Source of the DNA: Norana najaformis
Lineage: Eukaryota; Annelida; Clitellata; Crassiclitellata; Hormogastridae
Direction of reading: 5' to 3'
Assembly: GCA_964023275.1 (NCBI GenBank)
Contig: OZ029916.1
Span: forward strand, 11,214,607-11,278,606
Length of the DNA: 64,000 nt
Below are positions 55,201 to 64,000 of the stretch, in pieces. The notes under the pieces are model-generated. The model was not told where the DNA came from and ran no database searches. It saw only the letters and a program-made list of their open reading frames with translations. The translations under genes were made by a program, and so were the position numbers. Numbering within the stretch: position 1 is the first letter of the stretch; the number at the start of each line of letters is the position of its first letter.

Positions 55201-57567
55201 CCCTGTGGGCTGACATCAGCAGCAATTATTGCTGATGGGTATTTTATCACATGGTGCTCATGCGTTGTTGTAACGAGTCAGCAGGATTTTTGAAAAAATC
55301 CATGATTGTACAATATTGGGAGGCTGGTCTAAACCAGTTTGTACTAGTCTGCTATCTTAGCAGGAAAGGGCCTATATATGTGGATGCAAACACATTTTCA
55401 GAGAGCATTAAAATTTGTAGAAAAGGTGTTGTGTGCTAATTTGAAAGTTTGAGTTACAAATGTTATTGACAGATTCGTGCATATAGAAACCGTGACAATT
55501 TAAGTACTTTTGTGATTTAAGAATTTGATTAATTATAATTTCTAAATCGAAGACTGCGTGTCTTTATTTGAGTTAGACCTATGCTACAAAACTGGCGAGT
55601 TGACGGGTCAAGCCCGATCATTGACAACTCGGAAAGATCGTCTAAAGGACTAATAAAACTTGATCTTCACATTAAATATGTGAGTTCAACAGTAAGGTCA
55701 ACATTAGTGAATTAAAACGGACGAAGAGTTTACCAATGGTTGCTTAACAGATCCATCAGTTGCCGTGGAAACAAGGGGTGTGTGTGGTCGATGTGGTCTT
55801 TTAACAGACTGACTCGGCTGATTTAGTCGAGTTCGTTTCCGCTGAGAACTCTTCTCAGAATCATTGCTATTCAAAACACAAAAAGACAACAGAATGTATA
55901 TGATATCTAATACATTGGTGGAACTTTTAATAAGGCCAAGGAATGTCTTTTTATTGATGACATAGGTGATGAGATCTTCTAAAAAATGTCAAAGCATGCT
56001 GGTGATAAAGCTAAGAAACACAGCTATTGATGAAGATGGAGATACTGAGTGAGAATTTAAGAAATATGGTCAAATGGTGACAGGACAGACTGATGTTTTT
56101 CAAAGTAGACAAGTGTTTCAGGGTTCACGTGGGTAGGGAAAACAAGGAATATTAATACAAAAAGAGATACAAAATATTGGAAGTGACTGAGGAAGAATGG
56201 GACTTGGGAGTAATTATGAATAAGAGTGTTAAGCCTTCAAAGTAATGTGATCCTGTTAGCATAGAAGATCATTGGATCACCATATATTACACAAAGGGAG
56301 AGTTTAGAGTTAAGAAATTATTAGATCAGATTTGCCATCTAACGAAATTTCATGTTAATACTTATTATTATTATTATTATTTGTGCCAGCCAGCCAGCCA
56401 CCCAGCCACCCTGCCAGCCAGCCAGTCGGTAAATGAATAGACAAATAAACAAATAATTCAATCAATCTGGAAAGATTAAAAATCTTGCAGAATAAAATAA
56501 TAAGAAATGGAAGAATATCTACAACATGTGCACTGTCAAGTACCTTCCCTTGTAGGAATAAACCGGTTTAATAAGAAAGATGCCTGATTCCAGTTCAATG
56601 TTGGACAGGATTTCCACCAGTTCTTTGGCCAGGCGAGCTCTTTCGTATGTTAGAGCTTCAGACTTCTCATCACACTTTTCCAGTCGCTAGATAATCACAA
56701 AAACTATGACTAAGTCAAACAGTTAAAAAAAATGAAAACCAACTTAGTGCATCTGCCAAAAAAGCCACATAGCAAGTCAGCCACAGTTATGACCTTAAAA
56801 AAACTTTTATTTTGTTCATCTTCAGCACTGATTATTTGAATGCCGGAGATGAACATCATAGTCTTCTGCTTGCTGTACATAGTGCTGCATTTTAACTGTT
56901 TGGCAAATATTTTCAAACTGTCTTAAAATGCACTTGTTTAGATCAGTCAGATAGTCCTGTGCATAATGCCTTTGACAGATACTTAAGGCACGCTACACTG
57001 AGTGTTTTGATACACACACATGAATATCATAGGAGATAACTGATAAATCTAAACCAAACAGCATTAAAACAAGACAACTTTGACAGACAACCCTCAAAAA
57101 AAGATTTATAAATACTGAAATGACAAGAACACTTGTGCTTGAGAGCTAATGATATCTCATTCACCACAGCCAAAAATTCCCACCACCACCACCCCCAATT
57201 CCCACAACTACGAACACTGCCACCACTACTGACACCACCAGCACCACCACCATCAGTGACAATGTTGCCATCAACATCGTCATCATGCTCTTTGTTGCTC
57301 TGTTGTAATGCCATAATGTAATGCTATCAATGCCATTGCTACTTTTACCATGATCATGATCCTAATGATGATCATCATGTTGTGATCACCACTTTCATGA
57401 TCACTTATAATTGTCATAATAATTATAATTATCATTGTGATTCTTGCCACTGCCATTCCAATCAAAAAGTAGCAATGTCACTGTTTTTACCTTTTTCTGG
57501 TAAAGCTCCATTTTTTTCAACAGTTCAAGTAAGTCTGAGTCGATTCCATCTCCTGAATGAAGATTCT
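49262..57567 (-). CDS. Unrecognised multi-exon gene, N-terminus missing
   Basis: I do not recognise this gene. Seven minus-strand exons chain with GT-AG borders and matching phases: 57567-57491, 56686-56544, 55866-55734, 52056-51947, 50327-50209, 49579-49409 and 49302-49262 (TAA). The joined protein is about 260 residues. Exons 1-2 are charged and helical, likely a coiled coil (SDLLELLKKMELYQKK, then ARLAKELVEILSNIELE). Exon 3 is basic, nuclear-signal-like (SSQRKRTRLNQPSQS, VKRPHRPHTP). Exons 4-6 are Ser/Thr/Pro-rich and probably disordered (LELDVNRVMIGNNNI, SSSALSTSSGTRSYIAASRP, ITTPPLPPIPSATTND). The end is FLFVRFKSDSS. The first exon listed begins in phase 1, so at least one upstream coding exon is missing. 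A nuclear or chromatin role is a guess from composition only. A LINE fragment (53490-54175) lies in intron 3 on the opposite strand. Confidence 0.55.
53490..54175 (+). pseudogene. L2/CR1-type LINE 3' end
   Basis: On the plus strand: VQRVYIPTATRRAVTKSLKC, YHITSLFKSLQWPQIPEYV, then TSSLKSGYRSIAIAAPPLWN, KLSPDLRQLSDPSYELNNTS and LVFHSKLRTLFFQKFYPDS. It ends in the family 3' UTR (tgaataagctggttcccg, cagtagaaatctcgagattg) with a short attatgatt tail. It is the best-preserved coding copy of the family here, still 5'-truncated. Confidence 0.88.
56361..56425. repeat. (ATT)n and (CCAG)n microsatellites
   Basis: ttattattattattattt, then gccagccagccagccaccca. Two adjacent simple repeats. Confidence 0.85.
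57175..57440. repeat. Low-complexity CAC/CCA and ATG/ATC runs
   Basis: ccaccaccaccacccccaat at about 57181, then scattered ccaccac motifs to about 57270, followed by atgatcatgatccta and related near-palindromic ATG/ATC sequence around 57350-57440. Confidence 0.6.
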
Positions 57568-59299
57568 CTAACAAATGCCAACAAATTAAACTGTCCATCA
57601 ATCACTGATTTTTCAAATGCACAGACACAGCAAACTACTGAGTTATAATGTCATGTAACTAAGACATAACAATAAGCAATGAAAGCATCATAACTGAAAG
57701 ACTTTGCAAATACAGGTTCAGTTCAAGATCATGTATAAGCAAGTTCTGAATTTAGTGGCTTCCGGCCAATCACTGGAAGTCCAGTGCAAAGCATTCAGCA
57801 GATGAATCCTGTGAAATATGCCAAATATTCACCTGAATATGCACAAGAGTTGTCAAAAACCACATGGACCAAAACTCTTGTGCATAACGGAAAACTCAGA
57901 CTCATGCTGCACATCTCATATAAAACCAACAACACTTACCAATATTTATTTAAAAGACAAAATTAATCCAGGCATCTCAATATATTCTACATATACCTCA
58001 TGCTTATGTATCATATACATTAATGTATAATTATATGGCAGAACTTATACACTATGGCATATGGGCATAGAATTATCAATAGTTGTGCACACACATACAC
58101 ACGTGTCCACAGCCATATTGGTCGTTGGTTGTCTTTATGTCATTCTGATGGATAATATTGCTTAAACATGAAATTTTATTGATAATTCTGACAGTTTGGA
58201 CTGTTACAGTTGCAGAGTCTGAGTGTCAGAATTATTTCTTGTTTTCAACATGGATTTACTATGTTTTGAACAATTTTTGTTGCACGCTACTGTGACTGGA
58301 ATGGTCCACCTACAGAGAAATGCAGCATTCCAGCTGGATAGTCAGGCCTTAGATCTACAAACCTATGTACACCATTTATGCTGGAAAATCAGTGATCTAG
58401 TAAAGAAAGGGTGAAGAGAGTCTTTGAAGCGGCACCGACCGGCAACCATGGAGTGGTTCAACTACCTACTGGTCGGCGGGTGACAAATCCCTGTTCTGCG
58501 CAATTTGAGAGATATCTGTCTCCTTCCATCTACACGGGACTGCTGGACATTGAGACAACCATGAGCCTTTGGTGCTGGATCACATCACCTATCATTGCTC
58601 TTCAACCTCATTGCTACATGCTTCAGGAACTCTGAACACGCTGTCATTTTCAGCTGCAGTTGGCAATCTGTTGGTAAGACTTTGCATGTGTGTACAAGTT
58701 TGCCACTGGTGACTCTTCTAGTTATCTGAACAATGTTTGCCAATGGATGAATGTTCATTTCTTAATGACATTTAACATTATTATGGCTAGCACAGAGAGT
58801 GCCTCTGATTACAATCTCTTGAAGTGGTGCTATACAAATTTCTGATTACAATTACAATTAAACTTACATATATGTACACATACACCAAATCAGTGCTTGT
58901 CCTGTTATAAAAGTTTCACAGGCAGCCTAACAGAATTGAGTATTCAGGTATGGATGGGGTTGAAATCACACAGAAGTTGAATGGCAGATTTAGTTTTCAG
59001 TTTCATACATTCAGCACACAGTCTAAAGGAACAGAATGTGTATAGCACTTCAGTGCATTTACTATACTCAGAAAGTCAGAATCCAACCCCAGAGAAAATG
59101 AACAGTTTTTACAACAATGCTGACAAAAGTTGTATGAAGATTCCCAGAGGATGGGCATTCCAAGCAGAAAAATGCCATTTCCACACTGCTAAGAAGGCAG
59201 GATGCTGCATTGTAGGGGTACACAGAGAACGATCAATTTACCTCCATATTATGAAGTTGCAGGGTCAGACAAGCAGTCTGAAACAGGAGCAGCCAATAA
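57568..59299. other. No supported exon; possible LINE tail
   Basis: This should contain the upstream exon(s) of the unidentified gene, but I could not find one with good splice sites. A LINE-like 3' end (ctcttgaagtggtgctatac, then tgattacaattacaatta) lies at about 58790-58860, plus strand. Confidence 0.35.
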
Positions 59300-59625
59300 T
59301 TATTTGCCATCCTACTTATCATCAATGGTTACATCCTGTAGCTCTATTAGAGGCTGATCCTCTCTTTGATCTGCATCATCTGGAAGTATGTTGTTCCTGG
59401 TACACGTCTCGCCTTTGGTCGGCGTTTGTTCATAGTTGCTGGTCCTTCCATCTGGGACTCTCCACCTCCTTTGCAACTCTCTTACCAAGACAACCCTTTC
59501 ACTCCAAACTTAAAACTTACCTCTTCCAGTTTGTTTATGGTTCTTAATTTTCATGTTCCCTGGCATCTGTGTGCACTTCTGAACTTTGTAAGGAAGACAT
59601 TATCAAATTAAAGTTTTATTGCATT
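59300..59625 (+). pseudogene. L2/CR1-type LINE C-terminal fragment
   Basis: Plus-strand frames give VPGTRLAFGRRLFIVAGPSI, WDSPPP and, after a shift, FHSKLKTYLFQFVYG, the usual closing block (VPRT--FG-R-F---GP-LWNSLP, then F--LKT-LF). It directly abuts the full-length RTE element to its right. Confidence 0.65.
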
Positions 59626-59639
59626 GTATACCGACCGGT

Positions 59640-62600
59640 CCCCCCCAAAGACCGACCTGCACCTCACCGCGGTGGGGGGGTGAACAGCCAAGTAGGGGAT
59701 AGCCTGGTGAGGCTATCCATCAGAGGAGAAGGCCATTGGCCGAAGAACCTCCTAGGGCGTTACGCGAGGTGGACAGGCTCACCAGGAACCCCGAAGAGTG
59801 CTGGCTAACGCAGGCGGCAGGTGTTGGAAGGACACCTTTGGGCGAAAGAGGCCAAAAAGGCCCACCGGCTTCCTTACCCTACCGAGAGAGAACTGGTCAT
59901 CACTCGGCAAAGAGACCAAGAAACCTTATGAAAATGAAACCAAACAGAAAAGTGGGCAACGACGTCAACGGGGCCTCCGTTCAAATGAAGGGAGGATCTG
60001 CGTCCGGCAGGGGTGGAGAACACAGGGCCACCCAGGTCGTAAACCTGAGAAAACCCTGTACTAGGCGCGAGGAGCACCTGTTTAACGGAAAAGAGGAGGT
60101 ATGCATTGGAACCTGGAACGTCAGGACTCTGTACGCAGCGGGACAGCTAGATGTGTTTCTACACCAACTAAAAAGAATCAGGTGGAGTGTGATGGGACTA
60201 GCGGAGGTAAGATGGCCGGGAGAAGGAGAAATCAACAAAGAAGGATATAAGATAATATACTCAGGAAGGAAGGACGGAGGACACCAACAGGGAGTGGCGC
60301 TGGTCCTGGGAAAAGAGGCATCAAAAGCCCTCATTGGGTACAGAACGATCGGACCAAGAATAATGAAGGCAAGATTTCGTACAACATACGGCAAGACCAC
60401 AATAGTGCAAGTGTATGCACCAACAAGCAGTGCGACAGACCAAGAGATAAACGAATTTTATGAGACGTTACAACAGACGATGCAGGGAATATCGAGTCAA
60501 GACGTGATTATCGTAATGGGAGACTTCAATGCCAAGGTGGGGAAGGACTGGAAAACATGGAAGGGAGCACTGGGGAAACACGGGTACGGAGAAGAAAACG
60601 AGAGAGGAGAGAGATTGTTGAACTTTTGCCTAAACAATGACCTACGAATAATGAACACAGCGTTCTTTCAGAAGAAGGATAGCAGAAAATGGACCTGGGA
60701 GTCACCAGATCACAAGACAAAAAACATGATAGATTTCATCATGGTAAACAACAGATGGAAAAGTGCAGTGACAAAATGTCGCACATTTGCAGGACCAGAC
60801 ATTGCATCCGATCATAGACTAGTACTAGCAGGAATCAGAATAAAACTAAGAAAAATGGACAGAAGAGGAACAAACAGAAGATACGACATGGAGAAACTGA
60901 GGGATGATGTAACCAGAAACCAATTCAGATCACAACTGGAGAACAGATGGAGACAGAGCAAGGGAAGAGGCATGAACACAGTGGAAGAGACGTGGACAGA
61001 AATAAAGAGCATATATACCGAGACGGCACAGCAAGTATTGGGACATGAAAAAAGGAAGAAGAAAAAACCATGGATCACCAGAGCAGTACTGGATTTGAGC
61101 GACAAAAGAAGAGACATGAGAAAGACAAAAACACACAGCGAGACGAACATGGAAAGATATAAAGAAATTACGAAAGAAATAAGAAAAAAGGCGAAAAGAT
61201 GTAAAGAAGAATGGATCATCGAGAAATGTCAAGAACTGGAGAGCACACCAGGAGCATTAAACACGGGGAAGCTATTTCAAGTAGCAAGAGAAATATGTGG
61301 ATCACCCAACGTAAAACTAGCCACAGTAAAGAACAAGGAAGGAAAAATACTGGAAGACAAAGCAGAGATCAAGCAACGATGGAAACAACAATACGAAGAG
61401 TTATACAACAGTGAGAACCCAGTGGACAGAACAGTGCTTGAAGAGCTACCAGAAACCAACGGCCAAGAACAAATGCTGGACATACTGAAAGCGGAGGTAG
61501 AAACAACAGTCAATAGGCTAAAAAAGAAAAAAGCACCAGGCGAGGACAACATCACAGCAGAAATGATCCAGGCAGGAGGGAGTTGCTCGGTAGAAATGCT
61601 ACATAAACTGTGCAATAAAATTTACTACGACAAGGAATGCCCCAAGGATTGGTGCAAAGCCATAATAGTACCAATATACAAAAAAGGAGACAAGACAGAA
61701 TGCAGCAACTACAGAGCAATCAGCCTTTTGAGCATACCAGGAAAGGTTTATACTGGAGTATTACAGAGAAGATTGAGAAGGTATGCAGAAGAAGCGATGA
61801 GCGAGGAACAAGCAGGATTCAGGAAAGAACGAGGAACAATGGACCAGATATTTGTAATCAGGCAACTGTCAGAAAAGTACGTCGAAATGAATAGAACACT
61901 ATATAACAACTTTATTGACTACAAACAGGCGTTTGACAGCGTGTGGCAAGAAGGTTTATGGAAAGTACTGAGACACTGTGGAGTACCAGAGGAGTTAGTG
62001 ATGTTAATAGAAGATATATACAGCAAATCGAAAAGCGCAGTAAGAGTAGAGGGAGAGCTAACGGAATGGTTTACGATAAAAGTAGGGGTAAGACAAGGAT
62101 GTGGAATGTCATCGGATCTGTTCAATATGTTGCTAGAAATAGTGATGAGACTTGCCAAAGGAGAAGAAGAACACGGGATAAACCTAAATGGGCGACCACT
62201 GAGTAACCTCCGCTTCGCAGATGACATAGACCTGATAGCTGACACACAAGGGAAGCTACAGGACATAACAAACAGGGTGGATGGCAGCAGCAAGAGAATG
62301 GGTCTCAAAATCAACGTGGAAAAAACAAAAACAATGGTAATTGGAAAACATCATGAGGATTTACAGATAAGAATAGAAAAAGGAATATTAGAGCAGGTTA
62401 CCAGATTCGTCTATCTTGGAGGACTAATAACAGAAGATGGAAAATGTGAAGAGGACATCAAACGAAGAATTGGATTGGCGTGTACAGCATTCGGAAAACT
62501 GGGAAAAATGTGGAAGGCAAGAAACATCTCCATCAGAACAAAGATGAAACTCTATCATACCTTAGTAGAACCGATATTACTATACGGATCAGAGTGCTGG

Positions 62601-63010
62601 TGCTTGAGAAAAGAAGACGAACGGAGACTATTGGTGGCAGAGATGGGCTGGCTAAGAAGAATAATAGGCAGAAGCAGAAGAGAAAAGATCAGAAATGAAA
62701 AAACACGAGAAGAACTGGGAGTTGATGAAACAATAGTAGAAACAATCACAAAGAGAAGACTCAGATGGTTTGGGCATGTGATCAGAATGACGCAACAAAG
62801 ACTACCAAACGCTGCATTGCACGGACACATAGAAGGAAAGAGAAGCAGAGGAAGACAACGAAAGACCTGGATAGATAATGTCAAAGAAGATCTGAGAGAA
62901 AGAGGCACAAGCTTGATTGGAGTTAGAGAAACAATCAGGAACAGAGAAGTTTGGAGAAGTTTCATAAAGGCCTCATCGCCATAAATGGCGGAAGAGAAGA
63001 CAGAAGAAGA
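59640..63010 (+). mobile_element. Full-length RTE-type LINE, 12-bp target duplication
   Basis: The element is 3371 bp, flanked by the exact direct repeat ataccgaccggt (59628-59639 and 63011-63022). The 5' UTR is GC-rich (about 59640-59927), unlike the AT-rich surroundings. One long ORF follows, then a very short 3' UTR ending in an AGA-rich run (agaagacagaagaaga). An intact ORF, complete ends and identical duplications imply a recent insertion. Confidence 0.9.
59928..62984 (+). CDS. RTE-type endonuclease-reverse transcriptase, intact
   Basis: From ATG 59928 the ORF is 1018 residues; the open frame extends upstream to a TTG at 59736 (1082), but the first ATG is preferred. This single protein nicks target DNA and reverse-transcribes the LINE RNA. 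The N-terminal APE-type endonuclease shows IGTWNVRTLYAAGQLD, GLAEVRWPGEG, IVQVYAPTSS, VIIVMGDFNAKVGKD, KNMIDFIMVNNRW and GPDIASDHRLV, all expected catalytic motifs. The reverse transcriptase shows PIYKKGDKTECSNYRAISLL, EEQAGFRKERGTMDQIFV, NFIDYKQAFDSVW (motif A), VGVRQGCGMSSDLFN (motif B) and NLRFADDIDLIAD (motif C, catalytic DD), then KTKTMVIG and FVYLGGLITEDGKC. The C-terminal tail, LLYGSECWCLRKEDERRL to RLRWFGHVIRM, is RTE-like and has no RNase H. Codon use is strongly AGA/ACA-biased. No frameshift or stop. Confidence 0.93.
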   Translation: MKMKPNRKVGNDVNGASVQMKGGSASGRGGEHRATQVVNLRKPCTRREEHLFNGKEEVCIGTWNVRTLYAAGQLDVFLHQLKRIRWSVMGLAEVRWPGEGEINKEGYKIIYSGRKDGGHQQGVALVLGKEASKALIGYRTIGPRIMKARFRTTYGKTTIVQVYAPTSSATDQEINEFYETLQQTMQGISSQDVIIVMGDFNAKVGKDWKTWKGALGKHGYGEENERGERLLNFCLNNDLRIMNTAFFQKKDSRKWTWESPDHKTKNMIDFIMVNNRWKSAVTKCRTFAGPDIASDHRLVLAGIRIKLRKMDRRGTNRRYDMEKLRDDVTRNQFRSQLENRWRQSKGRGMNTVEETWTEIKSIYTETAQQVLGHEKRKKKKPWITRAVLDLSDKRRDMRKTKTHSETNMERYKEITKEIRKKAKRCKEEWIIEKCQELESTPGALNTGKLFQVAREICGSPNVKLATVKNKEGKILEDKAEIKQRWKQQYEELYNSENPVDRTVLEELPETNGQEQMLDILKAEVETTVNRLKKKKAPGEDNITAEMIQAGGSCSVEMLHKLCNKIYYDKECPKDWCKAIIVPIYKKGDKTECSNYRAISLLSIPGKVYTGVLQRRLRRYAEEAMSEEQAGFRKERGTMDQIFVIRQLSEKYVEMNRTLYNNFIDYKQAFDSVWQEGLWKVLRHCGVPEELVMLIEDIYSKSKSAVRVEGELTEWFTIKVGVRQGCGMSSDLFNMLLEIVMRLAKGEEEHGINLNGRPLSNLRFADDIDLIADTQGKLQDITNRVDGSSKRMGLKINVEKTKTMVIGKHHEDLQIRIEKGILEQVTRFVYLGGLITEDGKCEEDIKRRIGLACTAFGKLGKMWKARNISIRTKMKLYHTLVEPILLYGSECWCLRKEDERRLLVAEMGWLRRIIGRSRREKIRNEKTREELGVDETIVETITKRRLRWFGHVIRMTQQRLPNAALHGHIEGKRSRGRQRKTWIDNVKEDLRERGTSLIGVRETIRNREVWRSFIKASSP

Positions 63011-63022
63011 ATACCGACCGGT

Positions 63023-63856
63023 AGTTCTCACACGAAGGCAGAGGCTGACATCAAAGGACCCACACAAAGTCTAAGATTCCATGCCTTGCTCAACAGACAG
63101 CCAAAGAAGAGCACCAGGCATACAGTCAGAAATATGGACAAACTTGAACATTCTACAAATCAGCCCAGCATACAAAGAAGTAAAGTACTGCTCCCATGTC
63201 TCACAGTGTAACATAGGGGAGAGCAAATACATGTACTTTGACTGATGCTTGTTTCCTACTTAAGTGTAGGAAATTAGCATCTCCCCTATGATACACTGTG
63301 GGATTCGTCCACTGCCCTACAGGACAAAGTGGACAACTTAAGATTGGCATCCAGCCATCAACGTCATTGCACTTCTCTTTTAATCAGTATCACAAAAAGC
63401 ATTGTAAAATCTACAGAATTTCTTTGTCACAGCCTTAACTAACACATCGCAAAAAACTATAAAATTACCCCTGGAAAGTGTAGGTAGCTGGAAAGAGAGA
63501 AGTCTTCAGTTGTTTAGTAAATGAAATTAGACAAAGGAACTGACATCTTGTGCTATATTTTAATGGTTCTGTAGAAGTCGTTAAATCATTTAGAACAGAA
63601 GCAGTATTCTCATGGTCAATTAAGGTATGAGAAAAGCCACCTCTAGTGGCCAGATTTTGAGTAATTTACCTTGAATTTCCAATAGGTTCTTATGTTGCAC
63701 ATATGTATGTACAAGATGCTGTAGCCTTTGACCTGGTAAATCTACGTAGCGTTTCATTCTATGAAGAACTGCCTACAAATACAAAAATGTGGATTAGAAT
63801 GTTAAGAAAAAAATCAGTAGTTTTTATTGTAATAATCTAATCTAATCTAATGACAT
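63023..63856. other. Flank of the RTE insertion; hairpin element inside
   Basis: Outside the inverted-repeat element at 63202-63300 no gene is supported. Confidence 0.4.
63202..63300. mobile_element. Short hairpin MITE-like element
   Basis: Left arm cacagtgtaacataggggag, right arm ctcccctatgatacactgtg, nearly perfect inverse complements (one mismatch) separated by about 60 bases. It could fold as a hairpin. A CA-flanked 20-bp arm without ORF suggests a small non-autonomous transposon or its solo ends. Confidence 0.65.
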
Positions 63857-64000
63857 CTATAGAGCCATTATCATAAAGCCTCTTTTGCATAATGCCTCAT
63901 CAGTCAATAGTGGCTTCAAGTCAAAATTGCCATCAAAATCATAATCCACTGGAGAAGCCGGGTCGAATTTCGATAGGTCAGAGAAACTGGAAGGAAACCA
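63857..64000 (-). CDS. Probable terminal exon of an unidentified gene, partial
   Basis: The minus strand is open from the window edge to TAG at 63857. A strong acceptor (tttccttccag) would start the exon at 63986, reading FSDLSKFDPASPVDYDFDGN, FDLKPLLTDEALCKRG, FMIMAL. The acidic, aspartate-rich composition and good acceptor favour a real final exon, but I do not recognise the protein. The stop means it cannot be the upstream exon of the gene at 49-57 kb; it would be a separate gene continuing beyond the window. Confidence 0.45.
   Translation of the reverse strand, partial: WFPSSFSDLSKFDPASPVDYDFDGNFDLKPLLTDEALCKRGFMIMAL

Noticed and set aside
59981-63067. Long minus-strand ORFs opposite the intact RTE ORF
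   Set aside because: They are shadows of the strongly biased codon use (AGA/ACA) of the plus-strand gene and encode Ser/Leu-rich low-complexity chains.

Overview
The window looks like nuclear DNA of an animal, most likely a non-vertebrate bilaterian (possibly marine). It carries split genes with GT-AG introns and animal-type proteins: a Rab9-like GTPase, a PGRMC-type cytochrome-b5-like membrane protein, and an ASB3-like ankyrin/SOCS-box protein. Between them is AT-rich intergenic DNA dominated by several families of LINEs, tRNA-derived SINEs, hAT, Tc1 and pogo-like DNA transposons, MITEs and satellites. I cannot name the species. There is no sign of operons, CRISPR arrays or bacterial genes.

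Layout. 0-6 kb: a 17-20 bp minisatellite, a decayed RTE-type reverse transcriptase, the 3' end of an L2/CR1-type LINE, then a two-exon gene for a small PPC (DUF296) domain protein followed by a MITE. 6-12 kb: AT-rich DNA and a Rab9 gene on the minus strand with one coding exon. 12-20.8 kb: repeats, including a 5'-truncated RTE copy, a three-level nest (LINE split by a hAT element, itself split by a Tc1 element), a diverged 579-bp tandem duplication and another LINE tail. 21.5-28.5 kb: the three-exon PGRMC gene (plus strand). Its first intron holds nested MITEs and an inverted (twin-primed-looking) LINE copy split by a pogo-like MITE. 32.6-38.5 kb: a complete seven-exon ASB3-like gene (minus strand). 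39.9-46.4 kb: LINE fragments in both orientations, a 189-bp satellite and an RTE copy interrupted by a LINE 3' end. 47-48.9 kb: a large minisatellite split by a tRNA-derived SINE. 49.3-57.6 kb: seven phase-compatible exons (minus strand) of a gene I do not recognise. 59.6-63 kb: a full-length RTE-type retrotransposon with an intact ORF and a 12-bp target duplication. At the right edge is a probable terminal exon of another minus-strand gene.

The cellular genes are unrelated housekeeping or signalling genes (vesicle traffic, membrane haem protein, ubiquitin-ligase adaptor), and I see no shared pathway. The distinctive content is the transposon archaeology. Several nested insertions can be proved internally, because target duplications match or a host reading frame rejoins exactly across the insert. 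One SINE carries a 3' tail homologous to the end of an RTE-type LINE in the same window, which suggests a mobilisation partnership. Exon boundaries were assigned by hand from splice sites and reading phase, without transcript evidence.
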